Positions 26,601 through 39,194 of a stretch of 64,000 nucleotides of DNA are shown here, one piece after another; the stretch's first letter is position 1; each line of letters begins with the position of its first letter. The position numbers were made by a program, and so were the translations under genes. Under the pieces are notes generated by a model. It was not told where the DNA came from, did not search any database, and saw only the letters and a program-made list of their open reading frames with translations. This DNA is from Cladocopium goreaui (taxonomy: Eukaryota; Sar; Dinophyceae; Suessiales; Symbiodiniaceae): positions 62,001-126,000 of the forward strand of contig CAMXCT020001755.1 of assembly GCA_947184155.2 (NCBI GenBank), written 5' to 3'.

Positions 26601-27985
26601 TAGGATTGGGTAGCCCCATTTTTTTTCATGGAAACTCAAACATTTGCCATTGAACCGACCTTTTTGTTTTTCCCTGTGGCCCTATAATACAGAATCTGAC
26701 GAAATCCAAATCCTGGTGTTTCACCCAGACATTTTCCATTCTTTCAAACATCCAGGTGCCTCCAAGTTGAGCTTCGTGGGGCTCATGGAACCCGCTGGCT
26801 TCGATAAGGACAAACCGGTGCCCCTGGACTGGGACTACGACGCCATGCGCAAGGCGGTCTTTGACCTGGACACGGGCTGGAACGCCTTGGTACGAGAAGT
26901 ACAGGAGGATTGCGCCATCATGTGAGGTCGTCCAGCGGATGTGTATGATTATATATATATACATATTACATTTTACATGTCATCGTTGAACATTATACAA
27001 ACAAATATTATTGATGATTATATGTAATATATGCATAGACTTATATACATAAGAAATATAGGTACATATGTGTAGATTTCTCAACGGAAAGAATCACCAT
27101 CACATGGGTTGGAATCACTCAACTAAGGATGGATTGGTTGGACTTTGTTCCATCCAAACATGGGCAACAATGAAGTTGTATCCTCCATTAGTGGGGATAC
27201 TATACAATCCGTATATCTGTTTCTTCAATTTTAGATATGTTCTGTTTTACATCCAACAAATGGAATGATCCCAAAATGGGTTGAAAGCAGCAGCCAGAAC
27301 ACTATACGTACTCTGATTTGTTTCAACTTATAATCTGCACACGACATCCACGGATTCATGTAGTCCAGCGCTGGAATGACAGAAATTCCGCTTACGGAGA
27401 AGAACACATCCCTTGGGGCGACCACTCATGCACCCTGGCAGCCCAAAGGGCAGCCCTGGCCCCGCTAGAACAAAGCCAGACGAGACGCGCATTTCGAGAT
27501 GAAGAAATGTGGAGATGAAGACTGTTGCCAAACTCGGGAAGACTTTGAAGCCAGAACAAACTTGTGGGTCAAATTGTTAAGGCCCTGGGACCCAAAGATA
27601 TTGTTAATAATGGTGGGGGTACCTAATTTTGACCCATACCACGCTCAAGAACAGGCCGCTCACCTGCACGCATCAAATAGGTGTACTTGGGGCCCTGAGG
27701 GTCGCGGTTCCTGGTAGCAAATCATTTGTTGCTTTGTATGCAAGTGTTTTTCACCCTTCAGGATAAACAAATCCATACTTTCCCTGTACTGAAGTAGAAC
27801 CATCTTCAGTGGCATTGTAGCTCTCAAGCTCAACGCTAAGGCTGGACCAGGCAGCTCATCAACAGGCCAGATTGTCTTACAAGAAAGCCAGCCAGCTGGT
27901 CAACAAGAGGCTCGGATGCCGGCATGATCGCGGCAACATGGTCAACGTCTCTTTTTTGGGCGACCTAGGTTTTTCTCATTATTGA
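16115..27985 (+). CDS. Calpain-family protein (catalytic-fold plus domain III), probable pseudoprotease
   Basis: Approximate exons: 16115-16248, 17539-17699, 18094-18174, 18513-18666, 19118-19270, 19936-20058, 20304-20393, 20750-20960, 21437-21555, 21779-21973, 22579-22772, 22965-23098, 24799-24880, 25615-25663, 25916-26054, 26432-26517, 26756-26921, 27383-27508, 27841-27968+. Calpain landmarks in order are [60 protein letters not shown] with ECRLVN, then domain III ([40 protein letters not shown]). Where calpains have GHAYS and RNPWG this protein has [16 protein letters not shown] and YQVFCGGPG. No Cys-Trp was found after [12 protein letters not shown]. The active-site His and Asn therefore look lost. 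A TGA at 26923 is probably bypassed: GTGAGG just before it is a strong donor, and the next two exons join in phase. The frame ends at 27985 at the latest if no further exon follows. Function is probably regulatory or scaffolding in the cytosol. Confidence 0.8.
16531..16663. mobile_element. Introner-like inverted-repeat element, intronic copy
   Basis: The left end TACCCTCCGGTAATTT (16545-16560) is matched by AAATCACCAGAGGGTA at 16648-16663 in inverted orientation. Internally it carries GAAGCCATGGCCCAT, GTTCGATGATT and TTTCCATAGCAAACTGT. Related copies lie at 47.39, 57.82 and 60.69 kb. This one sits in an intron of the calpain gene. Confidence 0.65.
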
Positions 27986-28350
27986 AATTAACATGTGATG
28001 AAGAATGCGGTAAGCCAGCAGAAAGACAAGCGATCCCAGGGGTATACCAACTGAGGATGATTTGCTATTGGCTTTACATTGGCTGCAACTTTAGTTGAAC
28101 CAGGTATGGAGGAAGTGGACCCTCGCAATTGGCCATTTGCATTCTGATGTCGATTTTCCAACCTACGCTCTGGTAATCAAACGTGGCAATGGAACATCGA
28201 TAATATATATATATATATGATATATGATATATATATGTATGATATATATATATATATGTATGATATACACATATATATGTTTGATATATATATATATATG
28301 TTTGATGTATATATATATATATATTTATGATACACACATATATATATATA
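22941..28350. repeat. Duplicated segment, copy A
   Basis: This segment is almost identical to 30618-about 36190. I noticed only about eight single-base differences outside microsatellites (for example at 25081, 25464, about 26385 and about 26404) plus length changes in T and TA runs. It carries the calpain gene from the start of its domain III exons to its end. The internal CATA microsatellite is the only strongly different part. Copy B begins exactly at the end of the assembly gap. Confidence 0.95.
23578..24700. repeat. CATA-type microsatellite in copy A
   Basis: About 1.1 kb of (CATA)n, (CATATG)n, (CATATACATA)n and (TTACATACCA)n blocks lies inside the intron between the 22965 and 24799 exons. 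The long open frames in all phases are an effect of the repeat and are not genes. Confidence 0.95.
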
Positions 28351-28357
28351 TGATACA
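28200..28357. repeat. TA/GATA microsatellite at the retroelement junction
   Basis: A TATATATGATATA-type tract is shared with copy B (36062-36230). Copy A leaves the shared sequence within this tract and enters the retroelement, which marks the probable insertion point. Confidence 0.85.
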
Positions 28358-28583
28358 TGCAAATAGAGTGTAAGCTACGGACCAATGTACATTATCACAT
28401 AACTCACTCTAAGACTCGAAGCCAAAGGGTTGTGACAATCGCCCTTTTGGCTCAAGACCCACTGCAGCAACAGGGAAAAGGAACGCCATGCGGAAGCTGT
28501 CGTCGTTGTGAAGCCATCACTGGAACAACAAACATCAACATCAATTACTGGAATATAATCGGACAGGCAATCCCCGATTTGCA
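28358..28583 (+). mobile_element. Candidate 5' LTR of a retroelement
   Basis: Sequence between the microsatellite breakpoint and a putative primer-binding site begins TGCAAATAGAG and ends GATTTGCA, giving TG...CA ends over about 226 bp. The other LTR would lie beyond the gap, so the boundaries cannot be verified. A spliced-leader-like segment lies within it (28436-28456). Confidence 0.4.
28436..28456 (+). other. Spliced-leader-like segment in the retroelement leader
   Basis: TTTTGGCTCAAG is an exact 12-nt match to the 3' end of the dinoflagellate spliced leader, and 17 of 21 aligned positions match overall. It points in the direction of the downstream ORF, 186 bp ahead of its start codon. 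Confidence 0.4.
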
Positions 28584-28598
28584 GGTTATCAGCCGTAG
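28584..28598 (+). promoter_or_regulatory. Candidate primer-binding site
   Basis: GGTTATCAGCCGTAG directly follows the CA end of the candidate LTR. It resembles the initiator-Met-tRNA-complementary sites of many Copia-type elements, which carry GGTATCAGAGC-like sequence. It is an inference from position and partial similarity. Confidence 0.3.
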
Positions 28599-28641
28599 GA
28601 CTCCTACGGAGCCTACGAGCGGGTAGCCGTGGGCCTTACAG

Positions 28642-30517
28642 ATGACTGAACAGGATAGCAGCGATAATGCATTTTCTTTCTCTGGACATGCCGTTGCACC
28701 AGCTGCCGGCACGCAGTCAAATTCTTCACAGGGTATAGACACTGGTGGAAGCGATGCCTCAGAACTGAGAACAAGCCAACCCAGGCGACATCTGGTTGCT
28801 CCTAGAGGGAGACAAATTTCGACAATGCAAGCAATTGAAGATAGGGACAGCACACCTGGAAAGAGAAGATCATCTGCACGACAATTGTCGCCTCCGATGA
28901 CTCCAAGGACTAAGGCAAAGACTACGTCGTCGAATCCGCCTTCACCGATTCAGGACGCTACTCCATCAGGGACAGGATCTTATCAGCAAGTGAACGCCCC
29001 GTCAAGTGGTAGCGACATCTTCACTGCCTATCAGAGTGAGTTAGCAGAATACAAGACATCACTGGAGAGGGCCACTGAAGAAGAATCCGTACTTCAGGCA
29101 AGATTGAGCGAGACGACAGCATATGCCTATCAACAATTTAATTTCCTGGAAAGCACCACTCATCAAGAGATGATGTCGATGACCGAACAACTCCAGATGC
29201 TGAACTTCGAGTTACAGGCTGCACAACAGGAAGATGAAGGTGCGACCTACAGGATCGAAGAGTTGGAAAGGTATCAGACTATGTCGAATGAAGCTGCATC
29301 TCATTTGAAATTCAAATATTCACGACTACGTTCGGAATTCGATGAACAAATGGGACAAGCAAACGCAATTATGGTACATGTGGGAACTGACGCGAATGCT
29401 CACATCAATCAACTCAGACTGGAACTGGAAAACGCAGAGATGAATGCCAAGCAAGAAGCTCTAGCAGTCGGCTATGCTAATGACCAAACATGTGCTTTGC
29501 AGATCGAGATGCTCGAGGTTGCCAATCAGAAACAGACGATGAAGCACACCATGGCCATGAATGTCAGGCGACTGGAAACTGAGTTAGATGCTGCTGACAT
29601 GAAGAGGGACGAGATCATGAAGGAGTTCCGTAGTAACATAAGATCTGAACATGACCGTTATGCAGAATGTGAACATCACTTAGCTTTGGAAGAATCACAG
29701 CTTCGATTACAGGTGATCCACAGTGAGAACTTACAATCTCGACTAGCGATTTCTGAGAACAGGGTTTCTGAAGAATCTCTAGCTGAATCAGGCGGCATGC
29801 GGGACATGAGGATAATGGGACTACGTTCTGAACTACACATGAAACAAAGTCTTTTAGATCGAATGCAACAACAACTGACTGAATCGAAGAATCAGTATCA
29901 TGAACTTTCATGCCAACAAGCCAGAAGAGCCAGAAGATCATCACCAAGCAGATCACCGCATGGAGGACCTCTCTATGAGATGTACATGCAAGCCGTGCGT
30001 GAACGTGACAGCTTGAAGGAATCTAAGGCTGAGGTTGACAAGTTGTACTTGCAGAATAGATCTGAACTCATTGACACTGAGGACCTGCTCAAAGTCTTCC
30101 AGCGAAACTTTGATGAAACTGGTAAGAAATATCAAGATGCTCTGAACAAGATCGATCACATGAGCAACAATCCGAATGTGACGAGTACCTTGTTTGACAG
30201 TTTGCACAATGAACTCAATGACAGGGATACAGCTATTGCTCGCCTTCATACTGAACTTGAAGCCCAAAAGGACTCTCTTGAGCGTGCTCACAGGGATGCA
30301 GGTAAGTCCATCAAGATGTTGAACGACAGAAGACTCGTGATCAAAGGTGCGACTGACTATTCCATTCCCGAAAGCCATTTGACCGAGATGCATCAACTGG
30401 CCAATGAGCGTTACGCTGAGGTAGAAGAAATGACGAGTACCATTGCAGCCCTGAAATTGGAAAACCAAGCTCATTCTTCTTCATCAAAGAATAGACCGAC
30501 TACGTTACATGGGTACC
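28642..30517 (+). CDS. Coiled-coil gag-like ORF of a retroelement, truncated by the gap
   Basis: An intronless frame of about 625 codons starts at the first ATG after the candidate primer-binding site and runs open into the 100-N gap. Residues 1-125 are Ser/Thr/Pro-rich with basic patches. About 125-425 and 450-620 are heptad-like, Glu/Gln/Leu/Met-rich coiled coil. Between them is a basic RS-type linker (about 430-445, RARRSSPSRSPHGG). Codon use is A-rich (GAA, CAA, AGA), unlike the GC3-rich exons of the two host genes. No zinc knuckle, protease or reverse transcriptase is visible; those would lie in or beyond the gap. The lack of introns and the leader layout favour a Copia-like retrotransposon gag. 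A host single-exon coiled-coil protein is the alternative. Confidence 0.55.
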
Positions 30518-30617
30518 NNNNNNNNNNNNNNNNNNNNNNNNNNNNNNNNNNNNNNNNNNNNNNNNNNNNNNNNNNNNNNNNNNNNNNNNNNNNNNNNNNN
30601 NNNNNNNNNNNNNNNNN
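30518..30617. other. Assembly gap of exactly 100 N
   Basis: One hundred N bases, a common placeholder for a gap of unknown length. The left flank is the middle of the retroelement ORF, and the right flank is the start of duplicated copy B. Any open frame reading across it is not real. Confidence 0.99.
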
Positions 30618-30640
30618 CATGTTCTGCGCATGTTCTGCAG

Positions 30641-31256
30641 GTGTTCAACACGTGGGGCCCGATGGGCAGCCGTTGGCTTGGTACGAGTGGATCTATGCCA
30701 ACCCTGGAGAAGTGGTGCGCATGAATGAGCCGGAATTCGTGATTTCGGTGCCACAACATGCCGTGCCCTGCGAGGTTTGAAGGGGGGAGGAGCAATTGCT
30801 CGAGTTTTTGCCGGAGTTGCTCTGTTTGAGTATGAACCATCCGGGGTTGTCCCAACAGAAGGTACCCTAAAATCCAGTGGGTATATCATGATTTTCCCAA
30901 TGAACATTTGTACTCTAAGCTGGCTTGAAAATCACCACCAAAGAATCGAATCCCGATTTTTTCGCCGACCTCCGACCGCCTTAAATACACACAAAAATAA
31001 TTCATAGAGTATTTCCCAGCTGATCAACAGGAGGTATACCTGTACTATACGCCCATGGCTGATAGGTGGTATGTTCCATTGAGCAATTCGATCCTCGAAT
31101 GCTCATGAAGAGGCCTGGCAGGCGAGGTGCGGAAATTCAATCCGTGTGTTGGTGCTGCTGCAGATGTCTACAGATAGATTTGGATAGGGATAGAAACTAA
31201 AAAAATCATATACATATCTATATAATCCCATGTAATTACGCACAGATATAATCATG

Positions 31257-31287
<31 letters not shown>

Positions 31288-34200
31288 CATACATACATGC
31301 ATACATGCATACATGCATACATGCATACATGCATACATGCATACATGCATACATATGCATACATATGCATACATATGCATACATATGCATACATATGCAT
31401 ACATATGCATACATATGCATACATATACATATACATATGCATACATATGCATACATATGCATACATATGCATACATATGCATACATATGCATACATATGC
31501 ATACATATGCATACATATGCATACATATGCATACATATGCATACATATGCATACATATGCATACATATGCCTACATATGCGTACATATACGTACATATAC
31601 GTACATATACGTACATATACGTACATATACGTACATATACGTACATACATATACATACATATACATACATATACATACATATACATACATATACATACAT
31701 ATACATACATATACATACATATACATACATATACATACATATACATACATATACATACATATACATACTTATACATACATATACATACATATACATACAT
31801 ATACATACATATACATACATATACATACATATACATACATATACATACATATACATACATATACATGCATATACATGCATATACATACATATACATACAT
31901 ATACATACATATACATACATATACATACATATACATACATATCCATACATATACATACATATACATACATATACATACATATACATACATATACATACAT
32001 ATACATAAATATACATACATATACATACATATACATACATATACATACATATACATACATATACATACATATACATACATATACATACATATACATACAT
32101 ATACATACATATACATACATATACATACATATACATACATATACATATAAAAAAAAAAAAACATATTAAAATAATATTACATATTACACATACATACATA
32201 CATACATTCAATACATACATACATACATACATACATACATACATACATACATACATACATACATACATACATACATACATACATACATACATACATACAT
32301 ACACATACATACACATATAGATACATATATATACATGTAGATACATATAGATACATATACATACATATACATACATATAGATACATATACATACATACAT
32401 ATACATACCATTACATACCATTACATACCATTACATACCATTACATACCATTACATACCATTACATACCATTACATACCATTACATACCATTACATACCA
32501 TTACATACCATTACATACATTCATACATTCATACATACATACATACATATATATATATATATATGTAGATTAATATATACAGAATACATATTACATATGT
32601 ATTATGTACGGAGAAAAAAATGGATCGATCAATCGAGCCGGGCCACTGCCCAGGCCCGAGGCGGTGCCGATCCTTTGCAAGGTCTATGAGAAAGTGGACG
32701 GGGAGAACCTCTACAGCCACTGGGGCAATGGCGAATCCACCAGTTTCCACCAGTTTCCTTCCGATTTGATGAATTCACTACTTAATTTGGGAATCTTCTG
32801 GGTCGGAATCCGTGATTTTTCTGGGATTTTCTGGCGATGTGGAGATTGACATTGACCTGCAAACATGGGGATCTCAGCAACAAAGGATGGTTCTTGGGGC
32901 TTATGTCGCTGAGGTTCATGGGGAATCACTATGGGAACTAACAATCAGAAACGATTCGTTCACTTGGTAAACCTAGAGACGCCATCATGAGATCCAAGAT
33001 GCCGTCTACTTATGGAGATTCTCCACAGGCACTCCATGGTGAATGACCCGAGCTGTTTTGCATGTCTGGAAGGTGTAACTAACCGGCTGGATCGCAAGAA
33101 AGTTTGGGCACCTGCTAGGCCCCCCCAGCAAAAGTGTGCGGGTTTCCAAAAATAGCAGATATCACCCAACCAATGCATAGCATCTGGGTGATTTATTCTA
33201 GGAGTGGGAACCCATCTTGCTTGGGACCCTTGCTCAAACTCTGATGAAGCTCCATCCATTTGTGGGGCCACTCAACCAACAAAAAACATCAGAATTGCTG
33301 AAAGACCCTCGTTAGTATAGGCTATCTATCCTATTTCTGAGTTCAGGGTGGGTGGCTCACCCACAGTACTTTGTTTTGGTCGGCAACTCCATTTTCTTTA
33401 CGTTTAGACCCAAATTATTTGATTCTTCCCCAATCTTTCGTTAAATCACTCAATTTTTTTGTGCTGAAACCTCCAGTGCTGCAGGTGAACCTCTATTTGG
33501 CGGTGAACATCTCCATGTTCTCTTGGTAATCTCCCCATGATATATCTCAGTTACCATGAATATTTGATGAAAGTGAATTGTCAATGGTTAAACCTCTCCA
33601 GATATTGTTGTTTGAAGGTCAAATCCCCCAAATCCAAATATCACTGCTGGTTAAATCCAAATACATATTCTTGATTAGATACATTGGATTGTTCTTTTTT
33701 TAATGTCCAACAATTTTCCCCAATTTGTTCATATTTTTTCCGCAATTTGTTCCATCTTCCACCGGCGTTTCGCAAGGCGATCAGCTGGTGTGCCGTTCCA
33801 ACTGGCTCCCCGTGCGGGACTCCATGGTGGCCTTCTCCGTGAACCGGGGCGGGGAGTATCTCATCGTGGCAGAATTGCCCCAGGAAACCAGTCATGTGGA
33901 GAGGATGATCTTCAGGCGAGGGGGGGGGTTTGGGGCCAAGTGGGATGCTGGCCAATGGGTCATTGCATGTCGTATATATATATATATATAATCATATCTA
34001 TATAGACATGATATTACTATATGTATATAATATAATTATATATATATACATACATACATACATATGTTTGTGTTTCAAAAAGTCTTTTGGAATGACGTTG
34101 GATGATTCTTTTTGGTGCCTGTCCTGCTGGTTAGTGGCTTTCCAAGAAAGTTTTCGACCATCTTCAGCATGATGATCCGAAATGACTTTCATATTTTTCT

Positions 34201-35846
34201 GGCGCTTTGTAAAGCCGCCAATCAGATATTTGTAAACCATTCATCTCGGGTGGGTTTACATAGCTTCAGTCAATGCTTATACATTTGTGCAGGTGTTATG
34301 CCTCCCAACCCTACGTCATGGTGGCCGCCCATCGAATGACCCGGAGACATTTGCTGGCCAAGCCAGTGAAGCTTCCAGGTGGGGCACCCGCCACAATTGG
34401 AACGATTTGACTATTTGACCAACAGAAATTGATAGGTTTGGATGGATTCTTATTTAATTTATAGGATTGGGTAGCCCCATTTTTTTTCATGGAAACTCAA
34501 ACATTTGCCATTGAACCGACCTTTTTGTTTTTCCCTGTGGCCCTATAATACAGAATCTGACGAAATCCAAATCCTGGTGTTTCACCCAGACATTTTCCAT
34601 TCTTTCAAACATCCAGGTGCCTCCAAGTTGAGCTTCGTGGGGCTCATGGAACCCGCTGGCTTCGATAAGGACAAACCGGTGCCCCTGGACTGGGACTACG
34701 ACGCCATGCGCAAGGCGGTCTTTGACCTGGACACGGGCTGGAACGCCTTGGTACGAGAAGTACAGGAGGATTGCGCCATCATGTGAGGTCGTCCAGCGGA
34801 TGTGTATGATTATATATATATACATATTACATTTTACATGTCATCGTTGAACATTATACAAACAAATATTATTGATGATTATATGTAATATATGCATAGA
34901 CTTATATACATAAGAAATATAGGTACATATGTGTAGATTTCTCAACGGAAAGAATCACCATCACATGGGTTGGAATCACTCAACTAAGGATGGATTGGTT
35001 GGACTTTGTTCCATCCAAACATGGGCAACAATGAAGTTGTATCCTCCATTAGTGGGGATACTATACAATCCGTATATCTGTTTCTTCAATTTTAGATATG
35101 TTCTGTTTTACATCCAACAAATGGAATGATCCCAAAATGGGTTGAAAGCAGCAGCCAGAACACTATACGTACTCTGATTTGTTTCAACTTATAATCTGCA
35201 CACGACATCCACGGATTCATGTAGTCCAGCGCTGGAATGACAGAAATTCCGCTTACGGAGAAGAACACATCCCTTGGGGCGACCACTCATGCACCCTGGC
35301 AGCCCAAAGGGCAGCCCTGGCCCCGCTAGAACAAAGCCAGACGAGACGCGCATTTCGAGATGAAGAAATGTGGAGATGAAGACTGTTGCCAAACTCGGGA
35401 AGACTTTGAAGCCAGAACAAACTTGTGGGTCAAATTGTTAAGGCCCTGGGACCCAAAGATATTGTTAATAATGGTGGGGGTACCTAATTTTGACCCATAC
35501 CACGCTCAAGAACAGGCCGCTCACCTGCACGCATCAAATAGGTGTACTTGGGGCCCTGAGGGTCGCGGTTCCTGGTAGCAAATCATTTGTTGCTTTGTAT
35601 GCAAGTGTTTTTCACCCTTCAGGATAAACAAATCCATACTTTCCCTGTACTGAAGTAGAACCATCTTCAGTGGCGTTGTAGCTCTCAAGCTCAACGCTAA
35701 GGCTGGACCAGGCAGCTCATCAACAGGCCAGATTGTCTTACAAGAAAGCCAGCCAGCTGGTCAACAAGAGGCTCGGATGCCGGCATGATCGCGGCAACAT
35801 GGTCAACGTCTCTTTTTTGGGCGACCTAGGTTTTTCTCATTATTGA
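30641..35846 (+). CDS. Calpain-like gene, 3' part in duplicated copy B
   Basis: Exons match copy A: 30641-30774, 32661-32742, 33477-33525, 33777-33915, 34293-34378, 34617-34782, 35244-35369, 35702-35829+. The encoded protein segment covers domain III and the C-terminal helical region, with no evident change in reading frame from copy A. The catalytic-fold exons are absent because the copy starts at the gap. The TGA at 34784-34786 is probably skipped by use of the GTGAGG donor, as in copy A. If this is the alternative haplotype it is the allele of the first gene; if it is a true duplication it is a 5'-truncated copy. Confidence 0.75.
31254..32560. repeat. CATA-type microsatellite in copy B
   Basis: About 1.3 kb, starting and ending like the copy A tract. 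Internally it has a longer (CATACATATA)n block, an A(12) run at about 32149 and a pure (CATA)n block at 32189-32300. Expansion differs from copy A while the flanks are nearly identical. Confidence 0.95.
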
Positions 35847-36061
35847 AATTAACATGTGATGAAGAATGCGGTAAGCCAGCAGAAAGACAAGCGATCCCAG
35901 GGGTATACCAACTGAGGATGATTTGCTATTGGCTTTACATTGGCTGCAACTTTAGTTGAACCAGGTATGGAGGAAGTGGACCCTCGCAATTGGCCATTTG
36001 CATTCTGATGTCGATTTTCCAACCTACGCTCTCGTAATCAAACGTGGCAATGGAACATCGA

Positions 36062-39000
36062 TAATATATATATGATATATGATATATATATATATATGTA
36101 TGATATATATATATGTACGATATACACATATATATGTTTGATATATATATATGTTTGATGTATATATATATATATTTATGATACACATATATATATGATA
36201 CACACATATATATATGATATACATGATATATATATGATATATATGATATATATGATATATATCATATATATGATATATATGATATATATGATATACATAT
36301 ATGATATATATATGATATACATACATACATACATACATACATACATACATACATACATACATACATACATACATACATACATACATACATACATACATAC
36401 ATACATACCATTAACATACATACTACATACATACATACATACATACATACATACATACATACATACATACATACATACATACATACATACATACATACAT
36501 ACATACATACATACATACATACATACATACATACATACATACATACATACAACATACATACATACATACATACATACATACATACATACATACATACATA
36601 CATACATACATACATACATACATACATACATACATACATACATACATACATACTTACATTACATTACATTACATTACATTACATTACATTACATTACATT
36701 ACATACATTACATACATTACATACATTACATACATTACATACATTACATACATTACATACATTACATACATTACATACATTACATACATTACATACATCA
36801 CATACATTACATACATTACATACATTACATACATGACATACATTACATACATTACATACATTACATACATCACATACATTACATACATTACATACATTAC
36901 ATACATTACATACATTACATACATTACATACATTACATACATTACATACATTACATACATTACATACATTACATACATTACATACATTACATACATTACA
37001 TACATTCATACATTACATACATTACATACATTACATACATTACATACATTACATACATTACATACATTACATACATTACATACATTACATACATTACATA
37101 CATTACATACATAGATGCATAGATACATAGATACATAGATACATACATACAGACAGACTGACAGACTGACAGACTGACAGACTGACAGACTGACAGACTG
37201 ACAGACTGAGAGACTGAGAGACTGAGAGACTGAGAGACAATACATACAATACATACAATACATACATTACATACATTACATACATACGTTACATACGTTA
37301 CATACATTACATACATTACATACATTACATACATTACATGCATTACATACATTACATACATTACATACATTACATACATTACATGCATTACATACATTAC
37401 ATACATTACATACATTACATACATTACATACATTACATACATTACATACATTACATACATTACATACATTACATACATTACATACATTACATACATTACA
37501 TACATTACATACATTACATACATTACGTACATTACATACACTACGTACATTACATACATTACGTACATTACATACATTACGTACATTACGTACATTACAT
37601 ACATTACATACATTACATACATTACGTACATTACGTACATTACATACATTACATACATTACATACATTACATACATTACATACATTACATACATTACATA
37701 CATTACATACATTACATACATTACATACATTACATACATTACATACATTACATACATTACATACATTACATACACTACATACATTACATACACTACATAC
37801 ATTACATACATTACATACATTACATACATTACATACATTACATACATTACATACATTACATACATTACATACATTACATACATTACATACATTACATACA
37901 TTACATACATTACATACATTACATACATTTCATACATTACATACATTACATACATTACATACATTACATACATTACATACCATACATACCATACATACCA
38001 TACATACCATACATACCATACATACCATACATACCATACATACCATACATACCATACATACCATACATACTATACATACCATACATACCATACATACATA
38101 CATACCATACATACATACATACCATACAAACATACCATACAAACATACCATGCATACATACCATGCATACATACCATACATACCATACATACCATACATA
38201 CCATACATACATACATACATACATACATGCATACATGCATACATGCATACATGCATACATGCATACATGCATACATGCATACATGCATACATGCATACAT
38301 GCATACAGACACACATACAGACATACAGACATACAGACATACAGACATGCATACATGCATACATGCATACATGCATACAGACACACATACAGACATACAG
38401 ACATGCATACATGCATACATGCATACATGCATACAGACACACATACAGACATACAGACATGCATACATGCATACATGCATACATGCCATACATGCCATGC
38501 CATACCCTACCCTACCCTACCCTACCCTACCCTACCCTACCCTACCCTACCTACCTACCTACATACATACAGACAGACAGACAGACATACATACATACCA
38601 TATATATATATACACATACATACCATATACATACCATATACATACATACATACATTACATTACATTACATCACATCACATCACATCACATCACATTACAT
38701 TACATTACATTACATACATACATACATACATACATACAATACCGTTACCATACCATACCATACCATACATTGGATACATTACATTAGTTACATACATTAC
38801 ATTAATTACATACATTCCATTCCATTCCATTCCACTCCATTCCATTCCATTCCATTCCATTACATTACATTACATTACATTACATACATACATTAATTAC
38901 ATACAAACATACATACAGACCGACAGTCAGACAGACAGACGGACAGACAGACAGACAGACATACAGACATACAGACACACAGACATACAGACATACATAC

Positions 39001-39190
39001 GTACGGACATACATACGTACATACATACATACGTACACACATACATTCATTCATTCATTCATTCATTCATACATACATACATACATACATACATACACAC
39101 ACACAGACACACTCAGACACACACACAGATATACATAGATACATCCATACATCCATCCATCCATCCATCCATCCATCCATCCATACACAC
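36062..39190. repeat. Three-kilobase compound microsatellite field
   Basis: Successive blocks: (TATATGA)n to 36318; (CATA)n to about 36650; (ATTAC)n; (ATTACATAC)n at 36700-37110; (ACAGACTG)n at about 37150-37240; (ATTACATAC)n to 37978; (CATAC)n; (CATGCATA)n; (CAGACATA)n; (CCCTA)n at about 38504-38550; CATTA, CATCA and CATTC pentamers; (CAGA)n; (CATT)n; (CATC)n to 39190. All long open frames here are repeat artefacts. Confidence 0.95.
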
Positions 39191-39194
39191 ACGT

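Larger units (their letters stand above)
30618..36190. repeat. Duplicated segment, copy B
   Basis: Near-identical second copy of 22941-28350, starting immediately at the gap edge. It keeps the exons, introns and splice sites of the calpain 3' half. It diverges from copy A in the internal microsatellite and ends inside the TA tract at about 36.1-36.2 kb. Beyond that, copy B continues into the large microsatellite field instead of the retroelement. Confidence 0.95.

Noticed and set aside
28642-30780. Single 712-codon protein joining the coiled coil to a calpain exon
   Set aside because: The join runs through 100 N. The part after the gap is the duplicated calpain exon, unrelated to the coiled-coil ORF.
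38504-38550. Telomere at (CCCTA)n
   Set aside because: Five-base unit, only about ten copies, internal to a microsatellite field and changing into CCTA/CATA; not a chromosome end.
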